Positions 37,605 to 49,613 of a stretch of 64,000 nucleotides of DNA are shown piece after piece. Numbering within the stretch: position 1 is the stretch's first letter; each line of letters begins with the position of its first letter. Source of the stretch: Acanthaster planci (taxonomy: Eukaryota > Echinodermata > Asteroidea > Valvatida > Acanthasteridae); contig NW_019091429.1 of the NCBI RefSeq assembly GCF_001949145.1, forward strand, positions 781,251 through 845,250. The letters are read 5' to 3'. The notes under the pieces are model-generated. The model was not told the DNA's origin. It searched no databases and was given only the letters and a program-made list of their open reading frames with translations. The translations under genes and the position numbers were made by a program.

Positions 37605-38375
37605 TTTAGATATTTTATCAATGACAAAATATCAGACACTGGCTCAAGGTGAAAGGTCATCTCCGGTTCAATATCTGGCGTTACCTCGTTTGTAATTCCT
37701 GTATTTAACTCACAGGCTGGTACATTAGCAGTAATCTTAGCAACAGAAGAGACAAAATGATTATTAAATGCAGTAGCAATAGCCAAAGGTGAGGTACAGT
37801 CTTCGTTATTAACCTTTACGGTGTTAGGCGTAACAATATCTGAGCTTGGGGTGATTTCCTTCAAGTATTTCCAGATAACTTTACTATTCTGCGCATTCTC
37901 ACGAAGAATACCACGATAGTAATCAATTTTACATTTTTTTGAACATGTGGGTAACCTTACTACGCAGAACCTTATAAGCATCCCATGCTTGCGGATCATT
38001 TTACCTCAAAGCTACGTTTTGGGTACGATCTCTATCATTCCCCAGCCGAATTACCTCATTAGCAATCCAGGAACAAGCATTCTTACGGATTCTTCTGGTG
38101 CGAATAAGTAGATTTACAATGGACATGAACAGAGTAACCCAGGTATCAAGAGTAACATCAATATCACCAATATTAATAAGATCATCCCAGGGGACATACC
38201 ACAAATCCTCTTTAAAACCCTCCTCAGCGAAGTGTTTAAATGAACGAAAGTTAATACACTGATTAGTACAATTTAAATTTGTTTTAAAACTTCTAACGGC
38301 ATAAATTAAAAAAATGGTCACTAATACTTGTATAAAATAACCCATGATCTCGATAGAACTGTGGTTTGTTAACAA
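37568..38375 (-). pseudogene. LINE linker between endonuclease and RT
   Basis: Minus frames 38,375-38,001 and 37,999-37,568 are in different phases. The first holds DLWYVPWDDLINIGDIDVTL and WIANEVIRLGNDRDR, matching the PW.........W...F...PWI..EI..L...RD layout between EN and RT in LINEs. The second holds KIDYYRGILRENAQNSKVIW and FNNHFVSSVA, the segment just upstream of the RT. The last 37 bp overlap the RT frame in another phase, marking a frameshift. Confidence 0.8.
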
Positions 38376-38850
38376 AGATTTAATCTATGACAGTTCTGCT
38401 ATGGCCAGTTACTCTAGTGGGCGTATCAATCAATTGAGTAAAATCACTGGAAGAGGTAGAAAATTGTAACTCGCAGCCATGATTATCAGTTTCAGAAGCA
38501 GAAAAGTCGTAACTGAAATCACCAAGAATGATACACTCCATGCCATAGGTAGACACCTTATCGATCTTTCTTTCAAACTCATTATTAAAATCGTAAGTAG
38601 CACTGGGTGGCATATACAAAGATCCAACAAGGCACGGGGATTTGTGCGGGTGGCACATTTCCAGCCAAATATTTTCCAATGTGCTAGATTCGAAATCGTA
38701 TCTTCGTTTCACAGTAAATTTGTTGGAGATATAATATAGCCACTCCGTGCCGATTTCTGTCTTTTCTATAAACCGTTAAACCATCCATCATTGGATCCAG
38801 AGAGCAAGACTCCTGTATTAATAAAACTTAATATTCTGAAACTGAATCTA
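38300..38850 (-). pseudogene. APE-type LINE endonuclease, N-terminally truncated
   Basis: The frame 38,712-38,380 includes LEMCHPHKSPCLVGSLYMPP, ILGDFSYDF (the GDFN-type motif, with Ser for Asn) and TRVTGHSRTVID. After a TAA stop the same frame reads on to a SDHF motif near 38,310, which holds the catalytic His region. Upstream (to about 38,850) another phase reads LTVYRKDRNRHGVAI, the DR..R.GG segment. The first third of the domain with the N-terminal Asn/Glu motifs is missing. The enzyme nicks target DNA in live elements; this copy cannot. Confidence 0.85.
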
Positions 38851-38869
38851 TTCTGATCCATACCACATC

Positions 38870-39690
38870 CTACTGAGTGTTCTCATATTCAATTAACCTC
38901 ACAACATGCTTTCATAATGTTGAATCATCCATTCTCTATTACCTCTTCTGTTAATTCATATGGAACTTGTATCGAAAGGTGATATACTTGTGAGACAAAA
39001 CAGAAAATCACTCGTTAGAAACAGTCCATTTCATTGTGGTGTTATTTACTCTAGTAAACTTAACATGAATTAAAAGAGTGTAATGCTTTGTAGTTGCAAA
39101 AAAATGAAAACAAAATCCATTACCAGTTCTTATTTTTATAAGTCAGTAATACACAGTGCACTAGGCCTTACTATTAAAGTTATTATCCTGTCTTTGGTCG
39201 GTGTGTATAGTTTTCTTGAGTCTTGCTGTCCAATGGAAAGGTACAAAGGCAGGGCTTCACCGTTTTCGTACATGCTGACTTCATTTAATGCACCGTGTAT
39301 TCAATAGACCGTATTCTCGGGAAGCCATTTCCGATCGTGTTCCCTTAATCTATCATATCCAGTGTAATTTGTTAAATAGGATGGTGCCAGACTATTTCGG
39401 TCCCGAGTTTTTTTTTTATTTGGTGTAAACATTTAGATATATTTATCACTAAATGTACATTGGCATTAATTTGTATTGAATCTTTATTTCCTTGCTAGTA
39501 TTTTTACTTTGAGGTTCTGAAAAGGAAACGTTAACCTCACTTTCAATTCAGTTCAAGATACCAACACGCGAATACGTCTGTAGACGTGTTGTATACACAT
39601 ATACATGTATTTGAACTTGTATTTTTTCTTTATACATGAAGCCACTGAAGATATCAGTGCGGAAATAAATGTTGTCGTAAATCCAAAGTC
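38870..39690. other. Non-coding interval between LINE and foldback element
   Basis: AT-rich, no gene or repeat recognised, with a T8-T9 run near 39,409. Confidence 0.4.
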
Positions 39691-39692
39691 CA

Positions 39693-40115
39693 CAGAGCCC
39701 CTAAGGGGACAGGCACAATGAGAATTTTTGTTTTGTTCCCTCGAATATTATTTCGTTCCCTCGAAGTATTATTTCGTTCCCCCGAAATCATTTCGTTCCC
39801 TCGAAATATTTCTGTGTACTTGGTACCATTGTCGTACACTCGTGGGACAGGAAAACGCTTTCCGATTGAAGTTTTCACTACTTACCTTGGAGTTCAAGGG
39901 AATGAAAACAATATTTCGAGAGAACGAAATCAATATATTGAAGGAACCAAATACATATTTCGAGGGAACGAAATGATACTTCGAGGGAACGAAATGACAC
40001 TTCGAGGGAACGAACACGTAATTCGAGGGAACGAATAGATTTCGAAGGACCACATAATAATATTCGAGGGAAAGAAAAAATAAATTTCATTGTGCCTGTC
40101 CTTTTAGGGGCTCCG
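39693..40115. mobile_element. Foldback transposon with phased CGAGGGAACGAA arrays
   Basis: Outer terminal inverted repeats of about 33 bp are clear: the left begins GAGCCCCTAAGGGGACAGGC at 39,695, and the right, reversed from 40,113, begins GAGCCCCTAAAAGGACAGGC; both continue ACAATGA. Inside each arm are tandem copies of CGAGGGAACGAA in opposite orientation: four in the left arm (ending at 39,743, 39,763, 39,784, 39,803) and eight in the right arm (starting at 39,917, 39,939, 39,961, 39,982, 40,003, 40,024, 40,043, 40,065). Spacing is 19-22 bp. A unique spacer of about 100 bp separates the arms. No coding capacity. The design resembles foldback elements such as Drosophila FB and sea-urchin TU, which also have tandem short repeats in long inverted arms. 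No target duplication found. Confidence 0.88.
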
Positions 40116-41204
40116 TATCGATTAAACTGAATGACCAGTGAAGCCTTCTGATATAGACATTACAAGCTCCACACAACACCTTCAGACCTGAGAGGGACAT
40201 TACAATATGTGTGACTGTCCGATTTTCACAAATCTTCCATAGGTGCTATTCCGCACATATTAAACCAGCAATATGCACATAATTATTTGAGATCATTTAT
40301 TGGTACGCCATTTTATAATCCAGCATGTCATGTTTGAAGTATTGATATGCGGTAGCAACACACGGAGAAAAATAACAAGTTTCTTTCCTCTTTGTTCGCG
40401 TGTAACTGAAATAAAAGTGAATATGTAACTTTTATTTCGCACAAAATGCATTAATTTACTAATGATGTTACAAAATACTGTATAGAGGGTTGGTGTTTGC
40501 ATGTAAATGCATATAGAGTCCAAAAATTGACCCCTGATGGCGCGCTTCCGGAAACCTTGGATATAGGAAAAATAACTTAGACAAATTTTAGAATTTGTAA
40601 TATTTTTTCGTCGAGTTGCTTCTTTAAAAATAAAACTCGGAAAAAGGGCTTCGGAAAATATTTGCCAGCATATCAATTTAGTGAAACTGAAAAAGTATCT
40701 GACCTACAAGAGAACATCCTGCCAAAAATTGACCCATCACTAAAATACATGAAGAACAATTTAATGCCACAGTCTCGTACGCAGAGGAACATTTACGGTT
40801 TGAAAGTTTACGGTAGTCTGTCGGTAAAAGCCAAAAAAAAAAAGATCAAAATATTTTATGGATTTTTTCCCCTAATTTATAAGGGAATAAACTTAAAACA
40901 ATAATCTACTTTCTCAAAAGATTCTAATATTTTTATCTAACCTTTGCTGAAAAGAATTGTTTCATGTCAACTCAACGGAATCTGGAACCCATTGACTGCA
41001 CGTAGGTAAATCTTTGCAACGTTGTACAATCTCGTTTTCGCGTAAGCATGAGGATTGAAAACAAACGTACATGAACAAGGAGAACTAGGAATGATATCAA
41101 CAGAAGTGAAAGGTCGTTAGTGAAATTCGGTTTTTTTTTACTAATATCTGGGTGACTTTTCCTATATATTACTTGAAGACAAAGGTAAAATTTTAACATG
41201 GGTG
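40116..41204. other. AT-rich non-coding interval
   Basis: The 127-codon minus frame at 40,293-40,676 is AT-rich, hydrophobic and motif-free, probably chance. Nothing else is recognised. Confidence 0.4.
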
Positions 41205-41327
41205 TTTTATGGGATGGTTTCCGTTAGGAATCATTCTTCCAGAAATTATTGGAACGTGATATAGGAGTCCCCATGTAAAATCCCCAGAAGCAGACGGCAA
41301 AGGGTTCTGGAAGCTCGCTGCGTGACC
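41205..41327. repeat. Dispersed repeat copy (uninterrupted relative of the 49.5-kb copy)
   Basis: This aligns to 49,495-49,613 with a shared core CCCCATGTAAAATCCC and similar flanks (ATTCTTC near the left, GGAAGCTCGCTGCGTGACC versus GGAAGGTTGCCGTGTGACC on the right). The 8 bp GCGTGACC at 41,320-41,327 correspond to the site where a hAT element is inserted in the other copy. Confidence 0.7.
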
Positions 41328-41329
41328 TT

Positions 41330-44150
41330 TCACATTTAGGCTCCATTATCTGAAACGTATATTTGACTGGCTGATATGCGTTCCGTTTTATGTTTGCACG
41401 ACATTGAGTATATTTTGGGTGGACAGCATCGTCAACACTGCTGAAAGTGCTTCCTATGCTCATCAAAGCTCCTGATTTCTGTAGAGGGCATGTTCAGTGT
41501 TTCACAGAGGTTAGTTGACATTTGAATTTGTTAGTTAGAATGAACCATCGAATGTCCGTGTATGCTTCTAAAAGAATTCTACGATATTGGGTAGTACCAG
41601 ACTGACAACTGTGCTACTCGCGTCTTAATAGACATTGTTAGACGTTGAATTTTCTAGCCAATTGTAAAGGGGCGTAAATTCTGTTTTTCAACCAAAACAC
41701 TACAGTGTCTAGGTTTCGAAAAAGGGTACGTTAAATGGATACTACACATAATGTTGCATATCTAACGATTCGGACTGGTACCGTGGGAGTACGCGAATGC
41801 CGGATTGAACGCCGAGCAACCGGTTTAACATTGTCAATGACTGCACCCCCCTTTCTAAGTGGTCACCGGGAAAGACACGCAGGACTACACTGTGTGAGTC
41901 ATGGCCACAGCCGCTCGCCAGCGACTTTCACACTTACAGGTGCAGGTGTTATGCGTTCGAACACAACCCCTCTTACTATACCTTAAAACAATTACCCGTT
42001 ACGAGAGCCTTTGAAAGGATGCTAGATATTTTAACTACAGAATTGGTGTTGCGGAATAAGCAATTTGTTCATTATTATTTTACCCATAAATCACTCGCCA
42101 TGTCACAAGCCATGTGACATTGGATATTTGGGGTGGAATGTGTGTCCAGGAATGGACTTCCCAAGAGGCAAGAGGCACCCCCGCCAAACAAATGTTGGAA
42201 AACAACTGAAAAGGGGAAAGACAAGGGAAAAAAGAAGGAAAGGAAAATGACCAAATTGCTTCAAAATACCTTAAAACTAACCCCCTTCAACAATTAACAG
42301 TTGGTCAGTCTGATAAGTGCATTCGTCCCCCCCCCCCGAAAAAATCCGATGACACATACGGTTTCCCGTCCGGTGCCACTGTAACTTTCCGTTGAATTCT
42401 ATACCATATAGGATAACGTTTCTATATTCCAGTAGTCCATTGATCCGACGTCCCATTTGCAGAACATAAAATGTACATAACACACAACAGTCCCTGTCAA
42501 CATTTTACATTCACAAACGAGATGGGAATATGTCAATTACTGTATTTTGGATATCATTTGAATCTTTCAATCAGAGGTAATTATTAGTACAGCATGATGT
42601 ATGTACCGTAGTCGCATTTTCAGAAAACACGTTCAAAAAAAATCATTTCAAATCGATTAGAATGTATGAATTTTTCTTTTCAACTGCAGTACACAAAAGT
42701 CATTTGAAATCTCAGTTTTAATTCTGAGATCACACAGGACAGAGTATTACGTTTCATCGAACCACTGGGACGTAGAACAAATGGGACGTAGGAAATAGAG
42801 CCTTAAACTTCTAGAACATGGTGATTCTGTAGTGAATTCTTTCTTTTGATGTTTCAAAGCTCAAGTATTTCCGCCGGGTGATTATCAACAAAGACTTGAT
42901 AAGACTTGATGGTGAAAGAAACTAGAAGAGTGAAACGATTGTGGTTGCACCATGTATCAATCTCTTTCTTGAGTATGTGTGGTCCTGAGAAGAACGCTGT
43001 CCTATTGTCCATATAATTCTTCGAGCGGAATGAGGATATGAAAAGGTGTGGTGTGGGTTGCCCACACACTTTCGACTGAGCCGAGGCAACACTGATATCA
43101 TCTTCATCTGTGCCACAACGATTTTCTTCTACAATCCTGAACAAATCTTGTTGGGCCCCCACCCCCGATCCCCCTCTCAATGTTGGGTCTCAATACGCGG
43201 TCTGCGCACCAGCTCGAGATGACAATAATTGGCTGGGGAGTGGGGTACCTGGAAAGGGTATGGCTATTGACACTCGTTCCAACAATTTCGTCCAAGATTG
43301 TCTGAGTTTATACGTGCCTGTAGTGTGTGTGTGTGCGGAGAGGTCTGCAAACTTTACATCCCTTGGATATCGTGGATTGGACAATAGAATTTACTCTAGA
43401 TCTCAACATTGTAAAGATTGCATTTTCTTCACGTTCACCGAACAGAGTTCTTAGCATGCCCTGACAAATGTGACACAATAACAACGGTGAGCCACAACAT
43501 ATCATTAAAGAATGAGAGTCTCTCACTTTCTTTCCTTTTTGGTTTTTGGTGGATTATCGTTGCATTTTTCAAGCCAATAACCGGATGACGAAATAAGAAA
43601 ATCCCACATTATTGTAGTCGTTTGTGTACAGAGTGGGCCTTTCAAATTCGGAAACGCATCCATTTTATACAGTTATTGGCCGAAATGCCACGTGCATTAT
43701 ATACGATTAACTCCTACAAAAGTGTTGTGATTGTACACACTCTACAACTTTTGAAAGTTGTTGGCCGCTGTGGTGTGGGATATGACGTTGTGAACACCCG
43801 AAAGACGCATAGCGCCCCGAGGGAACAAGCTGAACAATTTTTTCAGATGATGGGCCTACTGTAAAACTGTACAGTTACCGTGCGTAAACGATATCGTTTG
43901 CAAAAGCACTGTCCCCTCCCTTTCGTTAATTGCGTAAATTCTACGGTGAAATCAGTGCGGGGACCAGTGAGTACATTTATATAGTCTGGTTAGCGGTCCC
44001 CGTATTACCTTATACACTGCGGGGACGGGAACGAGTCTGTTACACGAACACAATCATTGATCGAATTCCCCGGTAGCCTATGCACAAAACGTAAAACGCA
44101 AAACTGACTAAAAGACTAAAAATGTTCGTTCTCGAACTTCCCAAAACTCT
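41330..44150. other. Non-coding interval
   Basis: It contains a C11 run at 42,327-42,337 and an 18-bp word (GGTAATTATTAGTACAGC, 42,576-42,593) also found in the LINE at 36,363-36,380. Overlapping short frames at 42,850-43,530 on both strands have no recognised domain; GC rises modestly there. Confidence 0.4.
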
Positions 44151-44157
44151 TTTGTTT

Positions 44158-44186
44158 CGCGCGCGTACGCGCGTGCGTGCACGCAC
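44158..44186. other. 29-bp alternating purine-pyrimidine tract (Z-DNA candidate)
   Basis: Every step from 44,158 to 44,186 alternates pyrimidine and purine, mainly CG with some TG/CA. It includes the perfect palindrome CGCGCGTACGCGCG. Such CG-rich alternating tracts are the strongest Z-DNA formers. It lies about 120 bp upstream of a dispersed-repeat fragment. Confidence 0.7.
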
Positions 44187-44303
44187 CGTCGCGATGGTAG
44201 AATGAGATGTCTCACGGTGAGTGTGTCATGCGAATATGTCGCCCTGTCATGCGATCGTTCTGGGCCAATAAACAGACAGTATCCGAGACAGAGGTATGAC
44301 AAT

Positions 44304-44393
44304 ATTCATTGTTCCACGAGCGCTAGCGATAACGATTTTATCTTCGAGCAAACTTGACGCGCAGTAAAGAAAGTAAAGGGGTCTATGCGCACT
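44304..44393 (+). repeat. Dispersed repeat fragment, copy of 59,353-59,452
   Basis: It shares GTTCCACGAGCGC, ATAACGA, TTATCTTC and AAACTTGACGCGCAGTAA with the 59.4-kb copy in the same order and spacing. Roughly 80% of aligned positions agree. Confidence 0.75.
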
Positions 44394-44399
44394 TTACTT

Positions 44400-46450
44400 A
44401 AAAAAAGTAGACAAAAGAAATCGTACGGCGCAGAGCAAAAACAGTAACACCGATGTACCACAATTTTGCAATGTTATCTAGGGAGTATGGGAATTATTTG
44501 TGTTTTAACTTGTTTCAATAACGACAGGGCTTACACTAAGAAAGGAAACTGTTAACATTGTGCGTGTATTTGAACACATGTGACGGTCAGCACGGGCAAA
44601 CCAATGATGGATCGACCAATCAGAACTGAGAATTTAAGTTTGCCTGAAGATAATCATATTTATCTTCCTTTTTCTCTTACTTGTACAATTTGTCCAAAAT
44701 ATACCTTCTATTTAACCGTCGACTGCCATTTCATGTTTTCCAAGAACAACACCAGAAGGCACATGCAAAACAATACGGTATATGCACATACACATCTATG
44801 AATTAATTCAGACATGTACCTTCTGGTTTAAACCTTTAATACTAGCTGCGTGAGTTTCGAAACTGGTTCGGTGGCGTTTTCCCTTACAGCAGATAAGTCC
44901 ACGCACGCAGCCATTTTTGTATCTTTCATAGTGATAATAAGTTTATAAGCTTGGCAGACTGCGACCAACTTTGTATTTGTTATTTACTTCGGATGAGCCT
45001 TGGCAGCTGCAGGCAATCTTTTGGGATTTCTACTCGGCAGATGCGAGTTAGCGACTTGTTAAGATATATAGCAAATTATCATTCACTAAACTTTGAAATG
45101 CTCTGTGAATTCGTTTAGCCATTACAAAACAATGAACAACAAAGCTTCTGATTTTCTGGTTGGTTGGGTCGTTGCTTTTTGTAAATAGTGCTCCTTTTAG
45201 TTTACAGTGAAGGAAAACCTGTAATGTTTCTATAAGACAGTGCATTTGACCGAATGTAGCTACAGAACATAGATTTCCTTTTATTTGAATGGACAAGCAT
45301 GTGATAGTTTTCCATTCTTAGAAAAATTCCTTTATTAATACTTTTAAAAGGGCGCTGTTTTGCTTTGTCTCAAAACGCACTCTTTGTGTAAAAGAGCATA
45401 AGAGAAATAAGAAAAGGATGAAATTATCCTTCAAAATTACATATCAAAAAAGACTTGAAGAGATATTGGCCATTTCTATATATTGTCCAAACAAGCTGCT
45501 TAACATGATAAACCAGTAAAAAGTGAAACTTACTCCAAACAATGTAATAAAGTGACATGTATTTCTACACAGAGCTATTGAGATATATTCTGCCTTCGAT
45601 GACATAACGCTTTGGCTCATGAATACGGAAAATTCATAAGCATAAAAATCAATATGTTGAGGTGGCCTTCTTTTACGGCCTCAAATGAGGTAGAAAGTCA
45701 TAGTAGCTTGCAAGAAAGATTTCCCACATGCACCCGAGTCATAAAAATCCTATTACTGAACACGGCGTATGGGCACGACGAGCTCTGCAAATGAAAGCTT
45801 CAATCCATTCGCTGCAATACTAATCTCCACCTGCAGATAACCATAAATTCTTTGTCGGTCCTAACTGTGGACTGACTATCATGAGCAAGGACCTTCAGGA
45901 GACAGTAAGTTGGAAACATCAACCAGCAAATCAAACGATTCATGACGTCATAAATAGATTTGAGTTCCTTTTCGCAGAACACGATAAGCCGTTTAAAGCC
46001 ATAGAACCAGAAAAAAATACTTGTTACGTCATCTGATTGCTGTCCCTAGTGAAACAAAAAAAATAATAATAAATTGACGCTGTAGGCATGGGAAAAAATC
46101 CAAGAAGGTCTTTTTTGTAATTTTATGACAAAGCAATGCATTCCCTTTTTAAAATTATTTCTTGGCAGAAAAATATAAATCCTTTATTTTAATTTCCATT
46201 ATAACTACAGGATAAAGCACACGCCTTTCGACAGCCAATAGCTTTATTACGCTACGGATAATGTAGGCCTGCTTCTTACAAATCTTTTGATCTAATAAAC
46301 CTTTCCCAGAACATAATAATACAAACTGCTTGTTGACTACAGTGATCTAAATACAGATCACAAAATAAGGAGAGCCTGACTTTTCGATCCCAGCAGAATC
46401 ATTTCCAATTACAAAGACCGTGATTATAAATTTACCTGTTATATTACAAC
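44400..46450. other. AT-rich non-coding interval
   Basis: No gene, RNA or transposon recognised. Short frames such as minus 45,048-45,296 lack motifs. Confidence 0.4.
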
Positions 46451-47605
46451 TTAATTAAATACTTACACCGGAGAAGCCACAGCTGCGTAGCGTTCAGGTT
46501 GGTGTTTGATGGCGTGAAGGAAGGCTTACGAGAACTTTCAATACTTGCTAAATATGCGTGAAAGATGGCTTTTGATGACATCGTGCTACAACTATATAGC
46601 AACCAGTCATTTCAACATTTAGTCAATGGCAACTGCCATATAGTGGTACAAGTCTGGTTAATCAGTTGTTTAAAATGCTCACTGTATTCAGGCGGTGTGG
46701 TAGCGGAAGACGATAAACCTTTGCCGGAGGTTATTCATTCCACTTAACACAGTTTCTGGCGTAAACCACGCTGCTGTATAGGCAAATTGACATTGAATAG
46801 GTTTGCAACGAGTGCTACCTACTGGCTCTTTTATTAATAATTCCTTTATTTTGCAAACGCCAGGGCATACTTTACTAACACTCATAATAACATTTGGCGT
46901 ACAGGCCAAGCAGACGGACTACAGAATGCCCGTCAATTTACCGGTGATTACCAACGGCTCATTCACGTCTCGTTTGCGACAAGTCCGTAGAAGGCCAATA
47001 ATTATACGCATTATGTACTTCAATACCGATTTAGCATTGAGTACGGCCGACGGGTGGTGCCGTGCGTGCGCGTGCCGTGGTTTTATATTGGGACCAACGC
47101 TTGTGACTGGTTGTTTATTTAGTATTCATAGCCCTCTTACATTAGCACTAATGTAGTAATTGGTTGACCTTAACTCAGTGCTACCGACCCAACGTACCGT
47201 AACGTGTGGCACTGATTTAAGTCGGTCCAATTTCCCTGCATTCTTCATCAAACCATTGTTTGTTCTTCCTACCCGACCGCCTCATGTTGTTGACAGAACC
47301 AGCCACACTGGCCGATAGGGGCTCATCTCTGCGGTATTCATGAAGCAGTACACCCATTTGTACGTGCAAGGTGACAGATTTCTTGTTACGTTCCTCCCAC
47401 CTTCATCTACGGCGTTTGTTGCGAGTCCTTGCACGTGCATATTGTTAGAAGTGCAAGCTATCCGCTGCACACATGTGCTTAAGATGGAGCGGGCAAGAAT
47501 GGGGTTTATGATCTTACTGCGGGCACCAGGCCTTCTCTTGTAAAACTTATCCAGTGAACCATCCTGCCAACCAAACCCCTTTCTCCGATTCACGCCCAAG
47601 ACGTA
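46450..47605. other. Modestly GC-richer interval with unassigned open frames
   Basis: Plus 46,803-47,156 (117 codons, opening at TTG) and minus 47,282-47,599 (105 codons) are open. Neither translation has a recognised domain. A CG/TG-alternating stretch (GTGCCGTGCGTGCGCGTGCC) lies near 47,060. A host exon is possible but not supported. Confidence 0.2.
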
Positions 47606-47815
47606 ATGCAGACAGTCATGATCGAAATAACAAACTTCACATATGCTGCATTTTCAACGTTTCTGTGGGGGATTATACTTTGTGTGGCAGGATTTTGTAC
47701 CCAGTTAAGTGGCGAATGCCTGAATAACCAGTGGACGGAATTCGGTCGTATTGACGATACTTCCACAGTCACCAACTGTTGTGTAAATCCGCAATTAGGA
47801 AGCCGAGTAAAGTGA
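47606..47815 (+). CDS. Candidate small membrane or signal-anchored protein, or a first exon
   Basis: ATG at 47,606 opens 69 codons to TGA. Residues about 12-33 form one hydrophobic segment (YAAFSTFLWGIILCVAGF), which could be a signal anchor or transmembrane helix. It is followed by a hydrophilic stretch with NQWTEFGRIDD and a CC pair. GTAAAT and GTAAAG near 47,786 and 47,808 could serve as splice donors, in which case only an N-terminal exon is seen. I do not recognise a family. A 61-codon frame on the opposite strand overlaps. Confidence 0.2.
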   Translation: MQTVMIEITNFTYAAFSTFLWGIILCVAGFCTQLSGECLNNQWTEFGRIDDTSTVTNCCVNPQLGSRVK

Positions 47816-47829
47816 TGCTAATACAGTAA

Positions 47830-49490
47830 AAAGATAATGCTATCAGTATAATCATTTATGGTACCCATGAACGGACCTGAAAATCGCAACTGCAGAAAAA
47901 AATCACGACACCGTAAATTTTGTTTCAGAGGAGAAAATAGATCTCGAATATGATGCTTCGAATCTGTGGGGTTGCTACGAGAATTGTGCAATGAAATTTA
48001 ATATACACCAATTTTATTTAATGCAAGGTGTCAACTATCTTAGCCAACTTATTTGTTTGATTCTTGATTAAATTTATTAATTAATTAAAATCAATAGAGT
48101 GAGCACATACTTATTATTTCTTCCCAAAAAGCTTGAAATTCTGCATATTTCAATAGTGTACCTCTAGTTTGTGGTTTTAAGTTGGTGTATGCACATTATT
48201 AGAACAAAACGATGAAATAAGTTTGAAAGGGAATTAATGTATTTGCACAGTGTGACAAATAGGAAATCTGCCGTCGATTCATTTGAACGACGATGCATTT
48301 TTTCTTAGTTCCTTCAAAGATGAACGGATTGTGTAGGCCTAATTGATTCATAATAGTATCTAAATGTTGACTGCTTTGAGTGGTGTAGTTAAAACTAGGC
48401 TCCAGAGGTGATCCATGGTGAATTATATTTTCCTGAAGCGAAGCCATGGAATGGCTGGAATGATCTATGGATCACCGAGGGAGGCTAGTTTTACTGCATC
48501 ATGAATACAGCAGGCGATATTTGTTTTATAACACCCCCCCACACACACACACTCTCTGCATGATTTAACCATTCGTCGCAAGATAAACTGTTAACACACA
48601 ATTTTCTTCATGTGTTCCACAGAGGACGAGTACACTCGTTTCAGAATTTTTTTTTTTATTTCTGATATTGGCGTATTAACGCGTCGCGCTTGGTTGGGTC
48701 AAAGCGCGGAAGACCACCTTACAAGTCCACACAGCTTCGAAGTGGACCCCCATCCCACAATAAATTCCTTTCTTGAGTAATTAGAATTGAATTGGGGATC
48801 CCACGCTATACAAAAACCATATGAGGATTAAAGACCTTCTTTGTTTGGGTAAACCAATTTTCCAATAGCGAAACGCACTAACAAAAGAGATAAGGTTACA
48901 AAATCCCATCTGACAACTCCTTTGTATGGAAACCGCTGGTTAAAAAATGGACACGGGTGACGCCTTTATACGCTATCTACATTTTATATGTTAACCGGTG
49001 GACGTCTGGACACGAGCCACAATTTTTACCAAGGTAGTTGAAAAACAGCTGAACAGAAGAACTCGGGGTAAAGAATGAAAATACTGATGCCTAAACTCAT
49101 GAGTTATGGGCGCGAGAAAACAGTTACAAGGTTGAAGAATTTGCGGGGAAACCCCCCCCCCAGTTGCTTAATTGGATCTAATTACATATAAAAACACGGC
49201 TATTTGAATAAAAAATTTGTTGAAAATTGACAGCACTTTGCAGCAGTTGAAGACAGTTCTACAGCGCTAGCTCTTCGGAAGACGCGCAATGTGCACGTCA
49301 GTACCCGGTTCGTAAATGTAACTTTACTTCCATTCAAATGACGCCCAGAACCACGGAACAAGAAGTTAACATGCAACGTGGTTGTTCATCTGATGGGAGC
49401 TTCTAACCAGTATTGCGTACTTGTGTATGACGAAGTCACTTACGACCCGGATACTTGAAGAACACAAGGATAAAATTCAGATATTAGCGT
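47830..49490. other. Non-coding interval
   Basis: It contains a C7 run merging into (AC)n at 48,534-48,551, a T9-T10 tract near 48,648 and a C10 run at 49,152-49,161. No gene recognised. Confidence 0.4.
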
Positions 49491-49494
49491 TTCT

Positions 49495-49613
49495 TGGGGT
49501 CGTTTTGGTATTAGAAATAATTCTTCAAAAATTTACGAAAGGTGATAGGGCGGCCCCATGTAAAATCCCATACGGCAGGCTGCGCGATGGTTCCGGAAGG
49601 TTGCCGTGTGACC
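49495..49613. repeat. Dispersed repeat copy interrupted by a hAT insertion
   Basis: Homologous to 41,205-41,327 across the core CCCCATGTAAAATCCC. The homology stops exactly at the start of the hAT element; 49,606-49,613 (GTGTGACC) is the left target-site copy. Confidence 0.7.

Larger units (their letters stand above)
35700..38850 (-). mobile_element. 5'-truncated non-LTR retrotransposon (LINE, CR1/L2/Jockey-like)
   Basis: Read on the minus strand, the element shows in order the second half of an APE-type endonuclease (38,850-38,300), a linker (to about 37,570), a reverse transcriptase core (37,604-36,786), a C-terminal region (36,672-36,096), and an untranslated 3' region ending in an AAT-type microsatellite near 35,709-35,737. 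A microsatellite 3' tail and 5' truncation are the normal signature of target-primed reverse transcription. The ORF is broken by several stops and frameshifts, so this copy is dead. The C-terminal YNTRHA...WNKLDQSVR layout and APE endonuclease favour the CR1/L2/Jockey group; the exact clade was not determined. No target duplication was identified. Confidence 0.92.

Noticed and set aside
38430-38739. Additional frames on both strands over the LINE endonuclease.
   Set aside because: They are shadow frames of the endonuclease reading on the minus strand.
41735-41986. A possible tRNA-derived SINE, because of a GCGTTCGAACAC word near 41,952 like a B box.
   Set aside because: No A box at the right distance and no cloverleaf could be drawn on either strand.
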